Positions 41,563 to 53,902 of a stretch of DNA of 64,000 nt are shown in pieces (the first letter of the stretch is position 1; the number at the start of each line of letters is the position of its first letter). Below the pieces are notes generated by a model. It did no database searches. It saw only the letters and a program-made list of their open reading frames with translations, and was not told where the DNA came from. Location of the stretch: positions 4,812,379 through 4,876,378 of the forward strand of contig OY730170.1 in the NCBI GenBank assembly GCA_963422465.1. The letters run 5' to 3'. The translations under genes were made by a program, and so were the position numbers. The stretch comes from Lichina pygmaea. Its lineage: Eukaryota > Ascomycota > Lichinomycetes > Lichinales > Lichinaceae.

Positions 41563-43670
41563 GGTCACTGGATGTATGCAGAGAAATTGTAGTATTCTAT
41601 AACAGCCACTTGGAAGGTCTCCTGTCCTTGGTGGGAAATAACAGAGAGCTGGTGACAGTGCTTCTTCTACACTAGCTATTGATGGAAGAATAAGGCACAA
41701 TCTACAGTAGAAATGTACATGGATCTACAGATATCTGCCAGGATGTCAGTCTGAGAGAAGACTGGGTAGGCATCTGGCACAGTGATACAGTTGACTCTAC
41801 AGATATCCATAACAACACAGTCTTTCTTAGTCCTGTCTGGCATAGATCTCCACACCACAAAGCAGGGATATGCAAAGAGTGTTGTGTTCTGCAACTATTC
41901 TATACATTTTTTTGTGTGATACTTATCAAATTGCTTATCGACAAGCTCCCAGTCATGCTGGCCTAGTGGGTATACCTTTGCTGTACTTTGGAACTTCTCT
42001 TGCCAGTTCTCAACCAGTGGGATCTCTATCCAGAGGTTCTCAGGAACCTGTACAGTTGTACCACAGTTTTTCTATAGTGCAGACTTATAGTGTAGAGTGA
42101 TAGCTGTAATGTAGGCTGCAGTCTGTGTGTCTTTATTGTAGATAGTGATACTGTTAGTAAGGACCAGCTTCTGGTCAGAGTCTGAAGTGTACACCTCTGT
42201 AAGCAAGACTTGGATTGAGTTGTCTATCTCTGGTGCCTGGTTAGCTGCCAAGTCTCTGGCTTCTAGTGGGACTTCAAGCTGACTGTTAATATTGTAGTCA
42301 CAGATGTGCTCTATGTCAGTGCCAGCAGATATGTGGATTGGCTTTCAGCTGATACTGTAGATCAGGATAGTTGCCAGGTGACAATCAACAACTGATGTGA
42401 ACATGACAAGACTGTTGATCTTTGTAGCTGGCTTGAAGACAAGATCTTGTCCTTCTGGCAGGTCTATCATGTGTACAGCCAGAGCTATAGTAGTCTGTGA
42501 AGGAATAACTGTCTTCTTTCTAGTGACAACTGTCTGATTGACTGGGGAGTTTCTTGCTGTCATCCACAGAGGTAGGATAACTTCAGAGTAGCTGTCAAGA
42601 GTGGCTTCCTTCTCCAGACTGTTTATCACAAAGTCTTCTGGTTTGATAATGTTGATTCCCAGCAGAAGGTTGGCTTTCAACTTCTTCATGATATAGAGTT
42701 TCCAGTGGATAACTGCTGTTCTACTGTTCTTGCCTGGTAGGTAGATAGAGATTTTGATGCAGGTCTGACAGGTGTGGTGGTTGACTTCTAGAACTCTTAT
42801 AATAATAGAAGAAGGTATAGTCTTGATAGCTACTGTGGAACCTGGGGCTTGTTGTGTGAGGGAGTCAGTGTCCACAAGACTTATAGTGCAGCTGCTGTCA
42901 AGGCAGACTTCTCTGACAAGTCTGTTGTGGCTCAGCCTAGCTATAACTATAGTATAGTGGTAGCCTCAGAAGCTATAGTCTTTAGTGTCACTATTTGTTC
43001 AGTTGGATTTGATCAGCTTCTTATTCTGGGAAGACTTCTCTGTGGCTATAAGGGTGGCTGGCTTCTCTTCTTGGTTGGTTAGTGTTAAAGACCAGTCCAC
43101 ATTCACACAGAATGTGGATAGTCTTTGTGTCTTGACTGAGAAAAGCAGAGACTTAATAGATAAATAGCAAGTAGGGTAACTCTCTTGCTATTATCACTTG
43201 TAATATTTGTTCAGCCTGAAAAGCTATTCTCTCTGGCTATCTGGGTTCTTTTATATACAGAAGTCTGAGGGGGGAAGTCCTCTCCAAGAAGTATCAGCTT
43301 TTCTGTGTAGTAGAGTTGGCAGAGCTTATCACATCTCTGCCACCTCTGCCACTTTGGCAGAGTTGGCAGAGCTTGTTGCATCTCTGCTATCTCTGCCACC
43401 AGGTTGGGTGAACATTATTTTGTGTACTTCTGTACACTTGCTTAGGTCAGCTTAGCTGTTCTGGCCTGAGTTTTAATACTATTCCCCCTCTCCAAAGTTT
43501 CTGTCTCCAGATTCTCTCACTTCTCTCACTATACTCCAGACATCTTGTAATCACTGTTGTGGAGTCCTCAGTTCTTATGTTAGCAAGATAGGTAAGGTGT
43601 CCAAAGTTTCATGCAGTGTATGTTGTTGTGACTACACCAAGTGTGTTGTCAGTTCAGAGTCCACATCTTG
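41563..43670 (-). mobile_element. Ty3/gypsy fossil, protease and early RT region
   Basis: The minus strand reads gypsy pol in pieces. The protease-to-linker region lies at 42345-42875 (e.g. LKANLLLGINIIKPEDFVIN). The start of RT is at 41676-41894 (AYPCFVVWRSMPDRTKKDCV, then ISTVDCALFF). It belongs to a different gypsy lineage from the 35.6-kb element. Old and broken, with many breaks. The end nearest LINE C is cut by it. Confidence 0.75.
43326..43403 (+). repeat. TGGCAGAG-rich palindromic minisatellite
   Basis: Repeated GGCAGAG/CTCTGCC units (GCAGAGCTT.TCACATCTCTG, CCACCTCTGCCACTTTGGCA) form direct and inverted repeats of about 40 bp. Confidence 0.75.
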
Positions 43671-44144
43671 TTTTTTTTTATTTTATTTGATTCTTACACT
43701 GGTAGTAGCTTTACAGCCATGCAGATCTTCTAGCTAATAGTGAACTCCTTCAGAAAACCTTTGAAGGGATAAAAACTGAAGGCAGAGTGTGACTAGGGAA
43801 TGTAACAAAAGGAATCTTGAAGTTTCTGGTAAGAGAAGAGAATCTAGGTATTGGATTGGGAATAGTGGAGTTTGAAAGCTAGATTAAACTGGTTTAGTCT
43901 TTTCAAAGACATAAACCAGTACAAGAACTTCTGTAGTAGCTCTGGGTTTGAAATAATAGTGGTGAAGTCTTGGGGATTAAAAGAGACTTGTTGTCTTTGT
44001 CTTGAATAAAGAGAGCATGAAGAGGTGATATGTTTTGCAGTTTCTTCTGCTTGGCCACACACACATAGTGGGGTAGGGAAGTCAGGAACTCCAGCTCTGA
44101 AAAGAAAACTTGCCAGACCAATTCTTCCAGTCCTGATTTGCGAC
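43671..44144 (-). mobile_element. LINE copy F (5'-truncated, 474 bp)
   Basis: Flanked by the 10-bp target duplication CCACATCTTG (43661-43670, 44145-44154). It holds only the LINE 3' end: the last 100 or so ORF2 codons (to the stop at 43844) plus 3' UTR and tail. It is nearly identical to the matching part of copy C, so it is recent. It inserted into gypsy fossil sequence. Confidence 0.92.
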
Positions 44145-44154
44145 CACATCTTGT

Positions 44155-46110
44155 AGTCAGTGTATCAAGGAAAGTTGTTACTGTAATCTTCATCTTGCAG
44201 AGTCAGAGTGGGAAAAGATAGAGCTTGAGCACACTTAGCTCAAGACTTAGCTGAAGAAGATTAAGGAACAGAAGTCATGTCTTCTTCCTCACAAACTTTG
44301 TCTTTGTCAGCAGCTGAGCTTGTTGTCCAAGAAGAAGAGTGACACTATTAAGTGTGAACTTGCTATAATCAAGGACCAGAAGACTCTTGAGTAGAAGACT
44401 CCATGTGTGGTGTCTCCACTATCTTTAGATGATCTTTTCTTCTCAGAGACTTTGGCTTCTATTAGACTTTTATCTCTGTCAGTCCTGGCTTCTGTAGATT
44501 TTCTTGGTGAAAACTCCACAGTTTCCCACTTGTTGCAGAGCTGAAGTTTTTGGTGGGTTTCCATGAGTTTTCCTTATTGTTGTACTCTAACTATTTGACT
44601 AGGTACTCAGTCTTCTGTCTGTTCTTTCAGCTGTCTAGAATTCTTTTGACATTGTACTTTTCTTTGTCATCTTTGAAGTACTATTCTGTTTTGATTTCTG
44701 TGTTACTGAGTGCTGGCTTGAGTAGTGAGATATGGAATACTTAGTGTATCTATACTTTCTTTGGTAGTCTTAGTTAGTAGTTGACTTCTCCAGTGCACTT
44801 CTTAATCTTAAACAGTCTGATGTGTACATGATCCAGCTTTTTGCTTGGTTGTTTTAGTGCAGGTTTTTTGTTGACAAATAGACTTGATTCTCTCTCTCCA
44901 GAGTTGGTCTCTTCAACCTTTTACTGTTTAGGCGGTGGCTTGTCACTTGTTGTGTGGATTCAATCATAGTCTTTATTTCCTTATGTATAGTAGTGAGTTT
45001 TTCAGTATTTGTTAAAGTGCCACTTCCAGCTGCTGTCACTTCCCAGTGGGGGTCTCTGCTGTAGCTCACAAAGAACAGTGTTATACCTGTCACACTGTGT
45101 TGCTGATTGTTGTATGCAAACTGAGCTATTGGTAACAGTTCCACCCAGTTATCCTGTTGATGATTGATATAGTGGTGTGGGTACTATTTTATTGTTTAGT
45201 TTGTTCTTTCAGTTTATCTGTCTGTCTGTGGATAGTAGGCAGTAGACATTCTTGTGTCTATCCCTAGCTGTTTTGTCTATATATTCCAGAATTTCAAGGT
45301 AAAGAGCTTGTCTTAATCTGAGATAATCTTTACTAGTAGCCCTCACTGGCTGACCAGTTCTTTGAGTAGGATATTAGTAAGTTTGCTTACTGTTCCTGTC
45401 TCTCACCACAGGATCAGGTGAGTGTATTTGGTGAGTTTGTCCACAACCACCAAGATACTGTTATATTTCTTCTTTGTTACTGAGTCTTCAGACTTTGGTA
45501 ATTTTACTACAAAATCTATTGTGATAGTATCCCAAGCCACTTCTGGGAGGTCTATCTGTTAACTCTCTCTATAGAGTTTGTGGCATGACAGTTTGTTCTT
45601 CATATACTCTTCACAGTTGTGAATAAATTCTGTTACTTTCCACTTTATTCTGTTGAAGTGGTATCATCTCTGGATTTTCTCCAGAGTCTTGTCTCAACCA
45701 GGATATTTGTGTAGAGGTCTATTATGATATTGTTAAATCACATCCTCTTGTGCACTCTCTAGCACTTCTACCTTGTTTGCGGCTGTGGTGTTATAGTCTA
45801 CAGTCAGAAGTGCACCTGTTTCTTTAGTTTTCACTAACTGAGGTTGAGTATAGACCAGAGTTTATTCTTTTGCTGCAAGAATTAGGTGTTCTTCAGTTGT
45901 GCTGTCTGTTGTTATATCAGGTCACCTGCTAAGTGTGTCCACTTATGTATTTTCTGATCTTTTTTGATAGAAGATCTGGAAGTTGTATAAAGCTAATAGC
46001 TCTGCCTATTGGACTTGTTATCTGTTTAGCTTTTTTGTTATTGTGAAGTAAGCCAGATTCTTGTGGTCTGAGTACATATCTACTGTGTACTTTACTTCTT
46101 CCAGGTAAGA
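44155..46110 (-). mobile_element. Ty3/gypsy fossil, RNase H to integrase region
   Basis: The minus strand reads RNase H (near 46000-46090, DMYSDHKNLAYF), then integrase and its C-terminal part (44854-45144, QFAYNNQQHSVTG). Old and broken, with many breaks. The part at 44155-44560 is less certain. Adjacent to, but not collinear with, the protease fragment at 41.6-43.7 kb. Confidence 0.7.
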
Positions 46111-47242
46111 TCTCTATTGGCCTGCGAAGACTCAAACCTCCACGTGGTGCAGGCTGGGAACCTCGGGGCAGCGATGGCAGGCAGTCTCCCAAGCTGCTTG
46201 TAGTCGCTGCACCGAGAGCTAATTGAGTCACCGGTCAAGCTGCTGGTGCCCGTGGAGTGACAGGCCACCGGAGGTGTTGTGCAGGCACTCTGGACACCCC
46301 CGTGAAGTGATATCAGCAGAACAGAGGACTTCGACCAAACTGGTTATGAAAACCACCCGACAGATGTCTACCGTGTACGCTACAGCCTGAAGCCAGCCTT
46401 GCAACTGGTGGATGTGAAGTCTAGACACCCGACAGGGCACCTCTGGAGTAGACGAGAGGAGTTCCTATCGCACACCCCCCTTCTGGCAGAGTCTCCAGCA
46501 GCTGATGCATCGAGGATCTTATTCTAGGAGGGGAGTGATGTCTGTACCGCGGTGTTGTTAATCGAACAGGGACTACATGTTAAAGAAGGTGAGCAGGTGG
46601 CACAAAGGGTTTCTGCCGCTCCAGTACCTAAGGGCCGTGTGATAGTCAAAGTGCTGGCTTGATGGTTTTGCCTAAGGTCTTGCCACAGATTCTCTTCGGG
46701 CCACCTACAGACTGGGGCTAGAGCACTGGAGGTTCTCCAGTAGGCCACCACGTACATCCGGGGTCCCACAGGTGACAGCGGGCAGATGGAGACTTCTCCC
46801 TACTTGGTTAGTGGGCTGGAAAGGCGGTCCTGCAGGTGCTGGCATGGCCTGCAGGGTCCGTAGAGCCTGCGAGGCATGGTCGGCCTCTGTACGAGAGATC
46901 TACAGAGATAACGCGAAACAGCAAGAGCTGCGGGGCGTGGCATATAATGGCAGTGACAGCAGTAGGGTCTGGGCCTACTACAAGACTGTCTATATAGCCC
47001 GAGAGGACGGAAGTGCATGCCGGTCCGTACAGAGTGCAGGCTCAGGCTGCAAATGACAGGCTCAAGGAGTAAACTGCAGTTGGAGCGTGGGCTCCAGGCT
47101 GGCAACCCGGCACTCCAAAGCAGGACCTAGGGGTGAGCGTACACGGCGGAGCGCAAAAGACCTCAGGACTGCGGGGAAGTGTGGCAGAGACCCTGCACGG
47201 GATGTTGACTCTGCGCTATGCCTCGGCATAGCTCAACTGTGG
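46111..47242 (+). other. GC-rich segment of unknown origin fused to LINE E
   Basis: About 1.13 kb, GC- and CpG-richer than all surrounding TE DNA, with sharp borders: gypsy fossil on the left and LINE E on the right at 47243. No family recognised. Frames up to about 95 codons use non-ATG starts. One (46772-47056) reads CRVRRACEAWSASVREIYRD. It may be a 5' region of another LINE or a sequence captured by template switching. Confidence 0.5.
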
Positions 47243-48540
47243 TCCTGGGCTGCAAGACATGGAATGGTCTTCTCTCCTGAGAAATATGAAATACTTCATT
47301 TTTCCAGAAGAAGATCAGACAATCTTCAGCTCAAGCTCAGACTGGGGAATGTGATTCTCAAACCAAAAGAAGAAGTGCGAGTACTTGGAGTGTACCTAGA
47401 TGCAAAGCTCCACTGGCACAAACACCAGAGGATTATTCTTCAAAAAGCACAGAAAGCACTCTCTTCTCTTTCTAGAACTTCCTATTCTACTTGGGGCTTT
47501 CCAGTTCACACATCACATCTGGTGTACACTGCTATACTGAGATCTCTACTGAGCTATGCAGTGGGGATCTGGTTTAACCCTCTAAGAAAATCCTCCAATA
47601 TCTCTTCTCTTGTTTCATTTCAAAACAGATGCCTAAGACTTATTGGGGGTGCCTTCAAAGCCACTCCTTCTTTTCTATTAGAGAGTGAGCTTTTTCTTCT
47701 ACCTCTAGACCTATACTTTAAATTTCGCACTGCCTGTTTTCTTTCTTCTATTCAAAACTCCCCTCTCAAATACTTTCTTGACAGTATCTTTTCCACTATT
47801 TCCAGCTATGCCTCTCTCTTGAAGAAACCTTTAAAGGAATCCTCAACTATCTCTCCTAAGTGGAAATTCACTTGGTTAAGTCAAATAACTACTAACCAGG
47901 CTAGTTCAAAGAAAGAACTACAAAAGCTCTTTACTAAAGAGTGGGAAGACCAATGGAAAGAGAAGAAAAGAAGAAGCTATCCAGGCTGGCAGACTTTCTG
48001 TCAAAAGCCACACAAAAACAATCTGAAGCTCTACAAAGAGTTACAGAAAGCTGAGGCAAGTCTGCTACTGCAAATCAGGACTGGAAGAATTGGTCTGGCA
48101 AGTTTTCTTTTCAGAGCTGGAGCTCCTGACTTCCCTACCCCACTATGTGTGTGTGGCCAAGCAGAAGAAATTGCAAAACATATCACCTCTTCATGCTCTC
48201 TTTATTCAAGACAAAGACAACAAGTCTCTTTTAATCCCCAAGACTTCACCACTATTATTTCAAACCCAGAGCTACTACAGAAGTTCTTGTACTGGTTTAT
48301 GTCTTTGAAAAGACTAAACTAGTTTAATCTAGCTTTCAAACTCCACTATTCCCAATCCAATACCTAGATTCTCTTCTCTTACCAGAAACTTCAAGATTCC
48401 TTTTGTTACATTCCCTAGTCACACTCTGCCTTCAGTTTTTATCCCTTCAAAGGTTTTCTGAAGGAGTTCACTATTAGCTAGAAGATCTGCATGGCTGTAA
48501 AGCTACTACCAGTGTAAGAATCAAATAAAATAAAATAAAA
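47243..48540 (+). mobile_element. LINE copy E (5'-truncated, plus strand)
   Basis: Begins at TCCTGGGCTGCAAGACATGG, homologous to ORF2 just after the RT FADD box region, and runs to the 3' tail (AAATAAAATAAAATAAAA, 48524-48540). It encodes the last third of ORF2, but a C-to-T change makes a TAG at 48320-48322, about 17 codons before the usual end. It is joined on its 5' side to the segment 46111-47242. No target duplication flanks the pair. Confidence 0.88.
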
Positions 48541-49860
48541 AATGCTGAAAGAATCCACTTTGATATTGTCAAGTTAGCTACTCAGGATATCTACTTGGGG
48601 ATTTTTTTATTTGATTCTTACACTGATAGTAGCTTTTCAGCCATGCAGATCTTCTAGCTAAGAGTGATTTTCTTCAGAAAACTTTTAGAGGAATAAAAAC
48701 TGAAAACTGGGGGTGACTACAGAATGTAGCAAAAGGAAATCTTGTAGTGACTGGTAGAAAGAAGACTTCTAGATATTAGAGTGTGAATAGTGGAGTTTGA
48801 AAGCCAGATTAAACTGGTTCAGTCTTTTCAAAGACATGAACCAGTATAGAAACTTCTGTAGAAGCTCTGGGTTTGAAATAATAGAAGTGAAATCTTGAGA
48901 ATTAAAAGGAGCTTGCTGTCTTTGACTTGAATAAAGAGAGCATGAAGAGGTGATATGTTTCACTGTCTCTTCTGCTTGACCACAGACACATAAAGAAGTT
49001 GGAAAATCTGGAACTCCAGCTCTGAATAGTTCTACTTGGGGATATCTTGGCTAAAGAAGTATAACCTAGTTATTAACTGGAGAACAGAAGTACTCACATT
49101 TAGGAACTACACTAACAACACAGCTTAGATCTGTTACCAGCCACAGAAAGTGTGGACAGATAAGAGAAGAAGTTCTCAGTGGAACCTCACTGCCAGAAAA
49201 GACAACTCTCAAGAGAAGAGGTCTATCTTGACAGGCACACCTCAGAACCAGGTGGCCAAACAGTCAGAGATGAAGAGAGAGAAAGTTGTTACCTTTCTGG
49301 AGATTTCTGAAAAGTACTGACCTGAGTATAATAACCTTTTTCAGGAAGAGACAACAACAGCAGTGTTGCCTAAGCACTAACCTTGGGATTATAAGATCAA
49401 GTTGTAACCAGGGATAGAGCCAGGATTTGGACCAATCTATCAGTTATCAGAAAAAAAGTTCTGAGTACTTCACAAGTACCTGGAGGAAAACCTGAAAAAA
49501 AGTTTTATTCAAGAATCTCAATCACCAGCAGAATACCCAATACTATTTGCACTAAAGAAAGACAGAAGTCTTCAACCTTGTGTGGACTACAGAAAACTCA
49601 ACAATATTACTATCAAGAACTGATACCTGTTACCAAATATAAACAAACTGTGTGACAGGATCAGCCAAGCTACAATCTTCATGTAAGGCCTGTTTCAACA
49701 CAGGCTTACAACAGAGACTCACAAAGCAATCACCTGACCAGTTGTGGCACAAGAGCTGTCTAAAACCACACACAGACTCTCAAAAACTGTTGTGTACTGC
49801 AGATTGGCCAGATAAGAGCTGCACTATAATAGCTGACCAACATCAACTCAACTCCTAAAC
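48541..49860 (+). mobile_element. Ty3/gypsy fossil, protease/RT region (interrupted by LINE D)
   Basis: Plus-strand gypsy-like reading: a protease-linker style segment lies on both sides of LINE D (before 48590 and after 49044), then an RT start near 49430-49640 (GPIYQLSEKK, FIQESQSPAEYPILFALKKD). Old and broken, with many breaks. The end at 49860 is approximate. Confidence 0.65.
48603..49030 (-). mobile_element. LINE copy D (5'-truncated, 428 bp)
   Basis: Flanked by the 13-bp duplication TCTACTTGGGGAT (48590-48602, 49031-49043). Contains the ORF2 C-terminal codons (KHITSSCSLYSSQRQQAPF..., stop at 48769) and the 3' UTR/tail. It is more like copy A than copies B/C, and inserted in gypsy fossil DNA. 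Confidence 0.92.
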
Positions 49861-52800
49861 AGGAGGCTAAAGCACAGAGAAGAGAACTTATAGCTGTGGT
49901 TAGGGACATCAGCTAGAGCTACAAGAGAGAGGTAGCTGGCCTCTCTAGAAGGCCAGCAAACAATTTGATTATTGTTCAAATATTCATCGTGACACACTGC
50001 TGGAGCAAGACCCACTCTTACAGTTTTGTTTGCTCACTCTTTGTTATAAGGAGCAGTCTGTCAAAGATAACCACAGGTGTAGTCAAACTGCCAGCCAATT
50101 CAGGCCAAGAACTGACAAACACTGTCAAAAGTGCAGGAGAACCTGGAAGTGTGATAGTGGGAAACCAGCTACACAAAGACATCGATGTTGACAAGAGACC
50201 AGCTGACAAGTCTGCTGATACTATAGAGAACAAGGCCTTGAACCTCAAAAAGCAAGAACAGGAACTGTGAAAGAAGCTGGACATCATCAAGCAGTGCAAG
50301 CACATTGAGACTCTACACTGTGAAGTCAAGAAAGTAGTGGATCAAGCTGTTAACCAGAGTTTCCATCAAGAACACACTGATACATTGTCAAGCACCAGCT
50401 TCAGAATAGACACAACTTATCAGAAGCTGACTGAACATTGGAAGATGAAGGATCTCCCAGAGTATAGTGGTAAGAGTGTAAACCAGCTGTACAGCTACCT
50501 CTGGGAATGTAACAACATCTTTAAGCTCCAACCAACAAAGTTTGAGAGTGATAAAGTCAAGATCTGTTGGGTAGTGCAGTACCTAACAGAGGATGTGGTA
50601 AATCAGTAGGACTGCAAGAAAACAGAGGTCAATCTGGCCACATGGATATAGGCCAAGTTCACCAAAACAATATAAGACAAGTATATACACTCTTACATCT
50701 GCACAAACAACACTCTTGAAAAATACCACACCACCAGACAGCTACCAGAGTAAACAGTAGAACAATTTGTGGTGTACTTAGACTACCTGGCAGAAGATCT
50801 CCCACCAAAACCTGACAAAGTACAGAGAATCAACTTGCAGCTCTGAATGTGAAAGAAGTTGAAGGATGTTATCTTTACTTATCCAGAACAACCACACACC
50901 TGAGCCCAGCTGATTGTGCTGGTGTTGAAAATTGAAGACTGAACTACAAAAAAGCCCAGTTATAAAGAAGACAGCAAGAGTAAGAACAGTAAGAAGTTAT
51001 TATATACTAGGAGCAGGAAGAACAGAGACTGCAAGAAGTAGAAGCTGAACCAGAAGGACAACAGCTGGAAGAAGCTCAGCCCAGAGAAGAAGGAACAGTG
51101 ATTCCAACAGAAACTCTGCTTTGAATACACCTCACCTGATCACTGAGTGACTGACTGTCCAGAGAAGTAGAAGTGTAATAAGAAGCTCTGAAAGAACACC
51201 AACTTGGTGGCTGTGATAGCTGGGCATGCCAAGAATTCAGTGCACTCAATAGTGATCACAATCACTACCTTGGGCAAACAAGACTTGGTGACAATAACTG
51301 TGTTGGTGGACTCTGGAGTGAAAGACAATTTCATTTCACAATATACAGTCAAGGAACTGGGCTTAGTTTCTTATAGATACACCAGAGTGTGGACTTTGGA
51401 CAGCTACAAGATAGCTGTGTACAGTAACTATACTATCAAGTTCCAGCTGACTGACAGCTATGGCCAGAGGTGTACCAGGTAAGTGCTGTTTGTCACTATT
51501 AGATTCACAGGATACAACTTTATTCTGGGATAGCTGTGGTTGGCATCTGAAAACTCTGACATCTATTAGCCTCAGCAGACCTGGCACTACTAATCAAAAG
51601 CCAAGAACATGAAGATTGTGACACCTGAAAGCTTTTGCAACATAGCAACTCTCCCAAACAAGGCACAAGTTGTTGAATAGTGGTTTGCACTAGTGAGGAG
51701 CTGGGTGACACTCACATTATAGCAGCTATCACTGGAGGAGTGCTGGAGAAGCTTGACCTACCACACAAAATTGAAGATTACACAGACATGTTCTCTGCTG
51801 AGGAGGCACAGCAACTGCCCAAGCACATGATGCACAACCACACAATCAAGCTGGAAGGTGCAAACCTACAGAAAGGACCTATCTACAAGCTTTCAGAGAA
51901 GGAGCTTGGTATTCTTAAGAAGTATCTGGACAAATGCCTGCAGAAAGGTTGGATCTGTTGTTTGACATCACTGGCCAGAGCACTGATTATCTTTATACTG
52001 AAGAAGGATAGCACCTTGCAGATCTGCATTGACTACTGCAGGCTCAACAACAAAACCAGAAAGAACTCTGGTTTGTTGCTGTTGATCTGGGAGCTTTTTG
52101 ATAGACTCTGCACAGCAAAAGTCTTCTCAAAGATTGACCTCCACAACATATACTACCAGATCTGGATCAAGAAGGGTGATGAATGGAAAAGTGTGTTCCA
52201 GACAAGGTACAGCTATTTCAAGTACTTGGTTATGCTGTTCAGAATAGTAAACACACCTGCAATATTCCAAGCCTTCATGAAGACTATATTGGAAGGTTTG
52301 ATCAATATTTTCTGTATTGTTTACATAGATGACATCTTGATCTTCTCTGGCAATCACCAGGAGCATGCTGACTATGTCTGTCAAGTGCTGGAGTACCTCT
52401 GTGAAGTGAAGCTTTTTGCCAAACAATCAAAATATATATTCTATGTGGACAGAGTCTAATTCCTGGGATTTTACATGTTGAAGAGTGGGATCTTGATGGA
52501 GAAGTAGAAGGTCAAGGCAATCAAGGAGTGGCTAACACTGAAGTCAGTCAACAACATCTAGATCTTCCTTGGATTTACCAACTTTTATCAGTAGTTTATT
52601 CACAGGTTTTCACAAATCACCACCATCTTGATAGAACACCTCAAGAAAACCAGTCAAGAAAGTGATCTTCTGTCTGTTGACCAAGACCAAGAAAGTATTC
52701 AACACACTAAAGAAGAAATTTCTGAAAGTGCTGGTGCTGATATATTTTGACTCTGACAAACTGATACAAGTTGAAACCAACACATCTGGGTACACAATTG

Positions 52801-53902
52801 GAGGTATGTTGACCCAACCAGTCAGGGGCAAGTCTGAAGAACAATATTAGTATCTGATTGTTTTCTTTTCACAGAAGATGATGGCAGCAGAACAGAATTA
52901 CAAGATCCACAATAGTGAACTGCTAGCTATTGTTACAGTGTTCAAGAAGTAGTATTATTATCTGGACAGAAGCTGATTCCCTATCATAGTCTTGATAGAC
53001 TGTACAAATCTGTGTTATTTCATGACAACAAAGACACTGACTGGGAGACAGGTATGATAGGCTGAGTGGCTATCCAGATTCAACTTTGTTATTGATTACA
53101 GGCCAGAGAGTAAAAACCCCACTGACAGATTGTTGTGAAGGTCTGACCTGGACAACAGTCAGGATAGCACTTCTCTGTTGTTGCCTACACTCCAGTGTAA
53201 ACTTCAAAACATTGTTTGACAAGAGAAAGCTGTTGACAACTGGCAGAAGACTGGTGTTAACCAGATTATCACAGAAGTGACTTGTGATTGGGAAAGCAAC
53301 CTTCCAGAAAGTGAGGCACTTTTTAGAGTAGTCTGGACATTCACTGCTATAAGGCAACAGATGTGAGAGAACATAACACAGAGTGAACCAGCATCACAAA
53401 AAGTCTCTGAGAGGGTTGTCCAGGAAAAAACAGATAATGTAAGTGGTAAAGAAACACTTATCATCAAGCAGCTGGCTGACTTCAGGCAAGTTGATGGCCA
53501 GGGTGAGGCAGGTGGGCACCTAGTGCTTACTGGTGCAGGTGAGCTAGAACACCTTGTACCACAGTTCTTTGCAAGCCAGAGTGCAGAGGCCAAAACAGTG
53601 TACACTGAGAGAACTCTGGCTCTAGTGGAACTTGTGCAGAATCTCCAAGCTGGAGACACCTATGTGAAGAAACATCACAAGCAAACCACACCAGTAGCTG
53701 GTGAGAGAATAGTATACAATGGCAGATTTTTTGATTTGATTTGATTTGATTCTTACACTGTTTGTAGCTTTACAGCCATGCAGATCTTCCAGCTAATAGT
53801 GAACTTCTTCAGAAAACCTTTAAAGGAATAAAAACTGAAGACAGGGAGGTGACTAGAAAGTGTAGCAAAAGGAAATCTTGTAGTGTCTGGTAGGAAAAGC
53901 TT

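Noticed and set aside
46111-48540. LINE E plus the GC-rich segment as a single insertion with target duplication
   Set aside because: The left flank is minus-strand gypsy fossil and the right flank is plus-strand gypsy fossil, with no shared duplicate, so a single clean insertion cannot be claimed.
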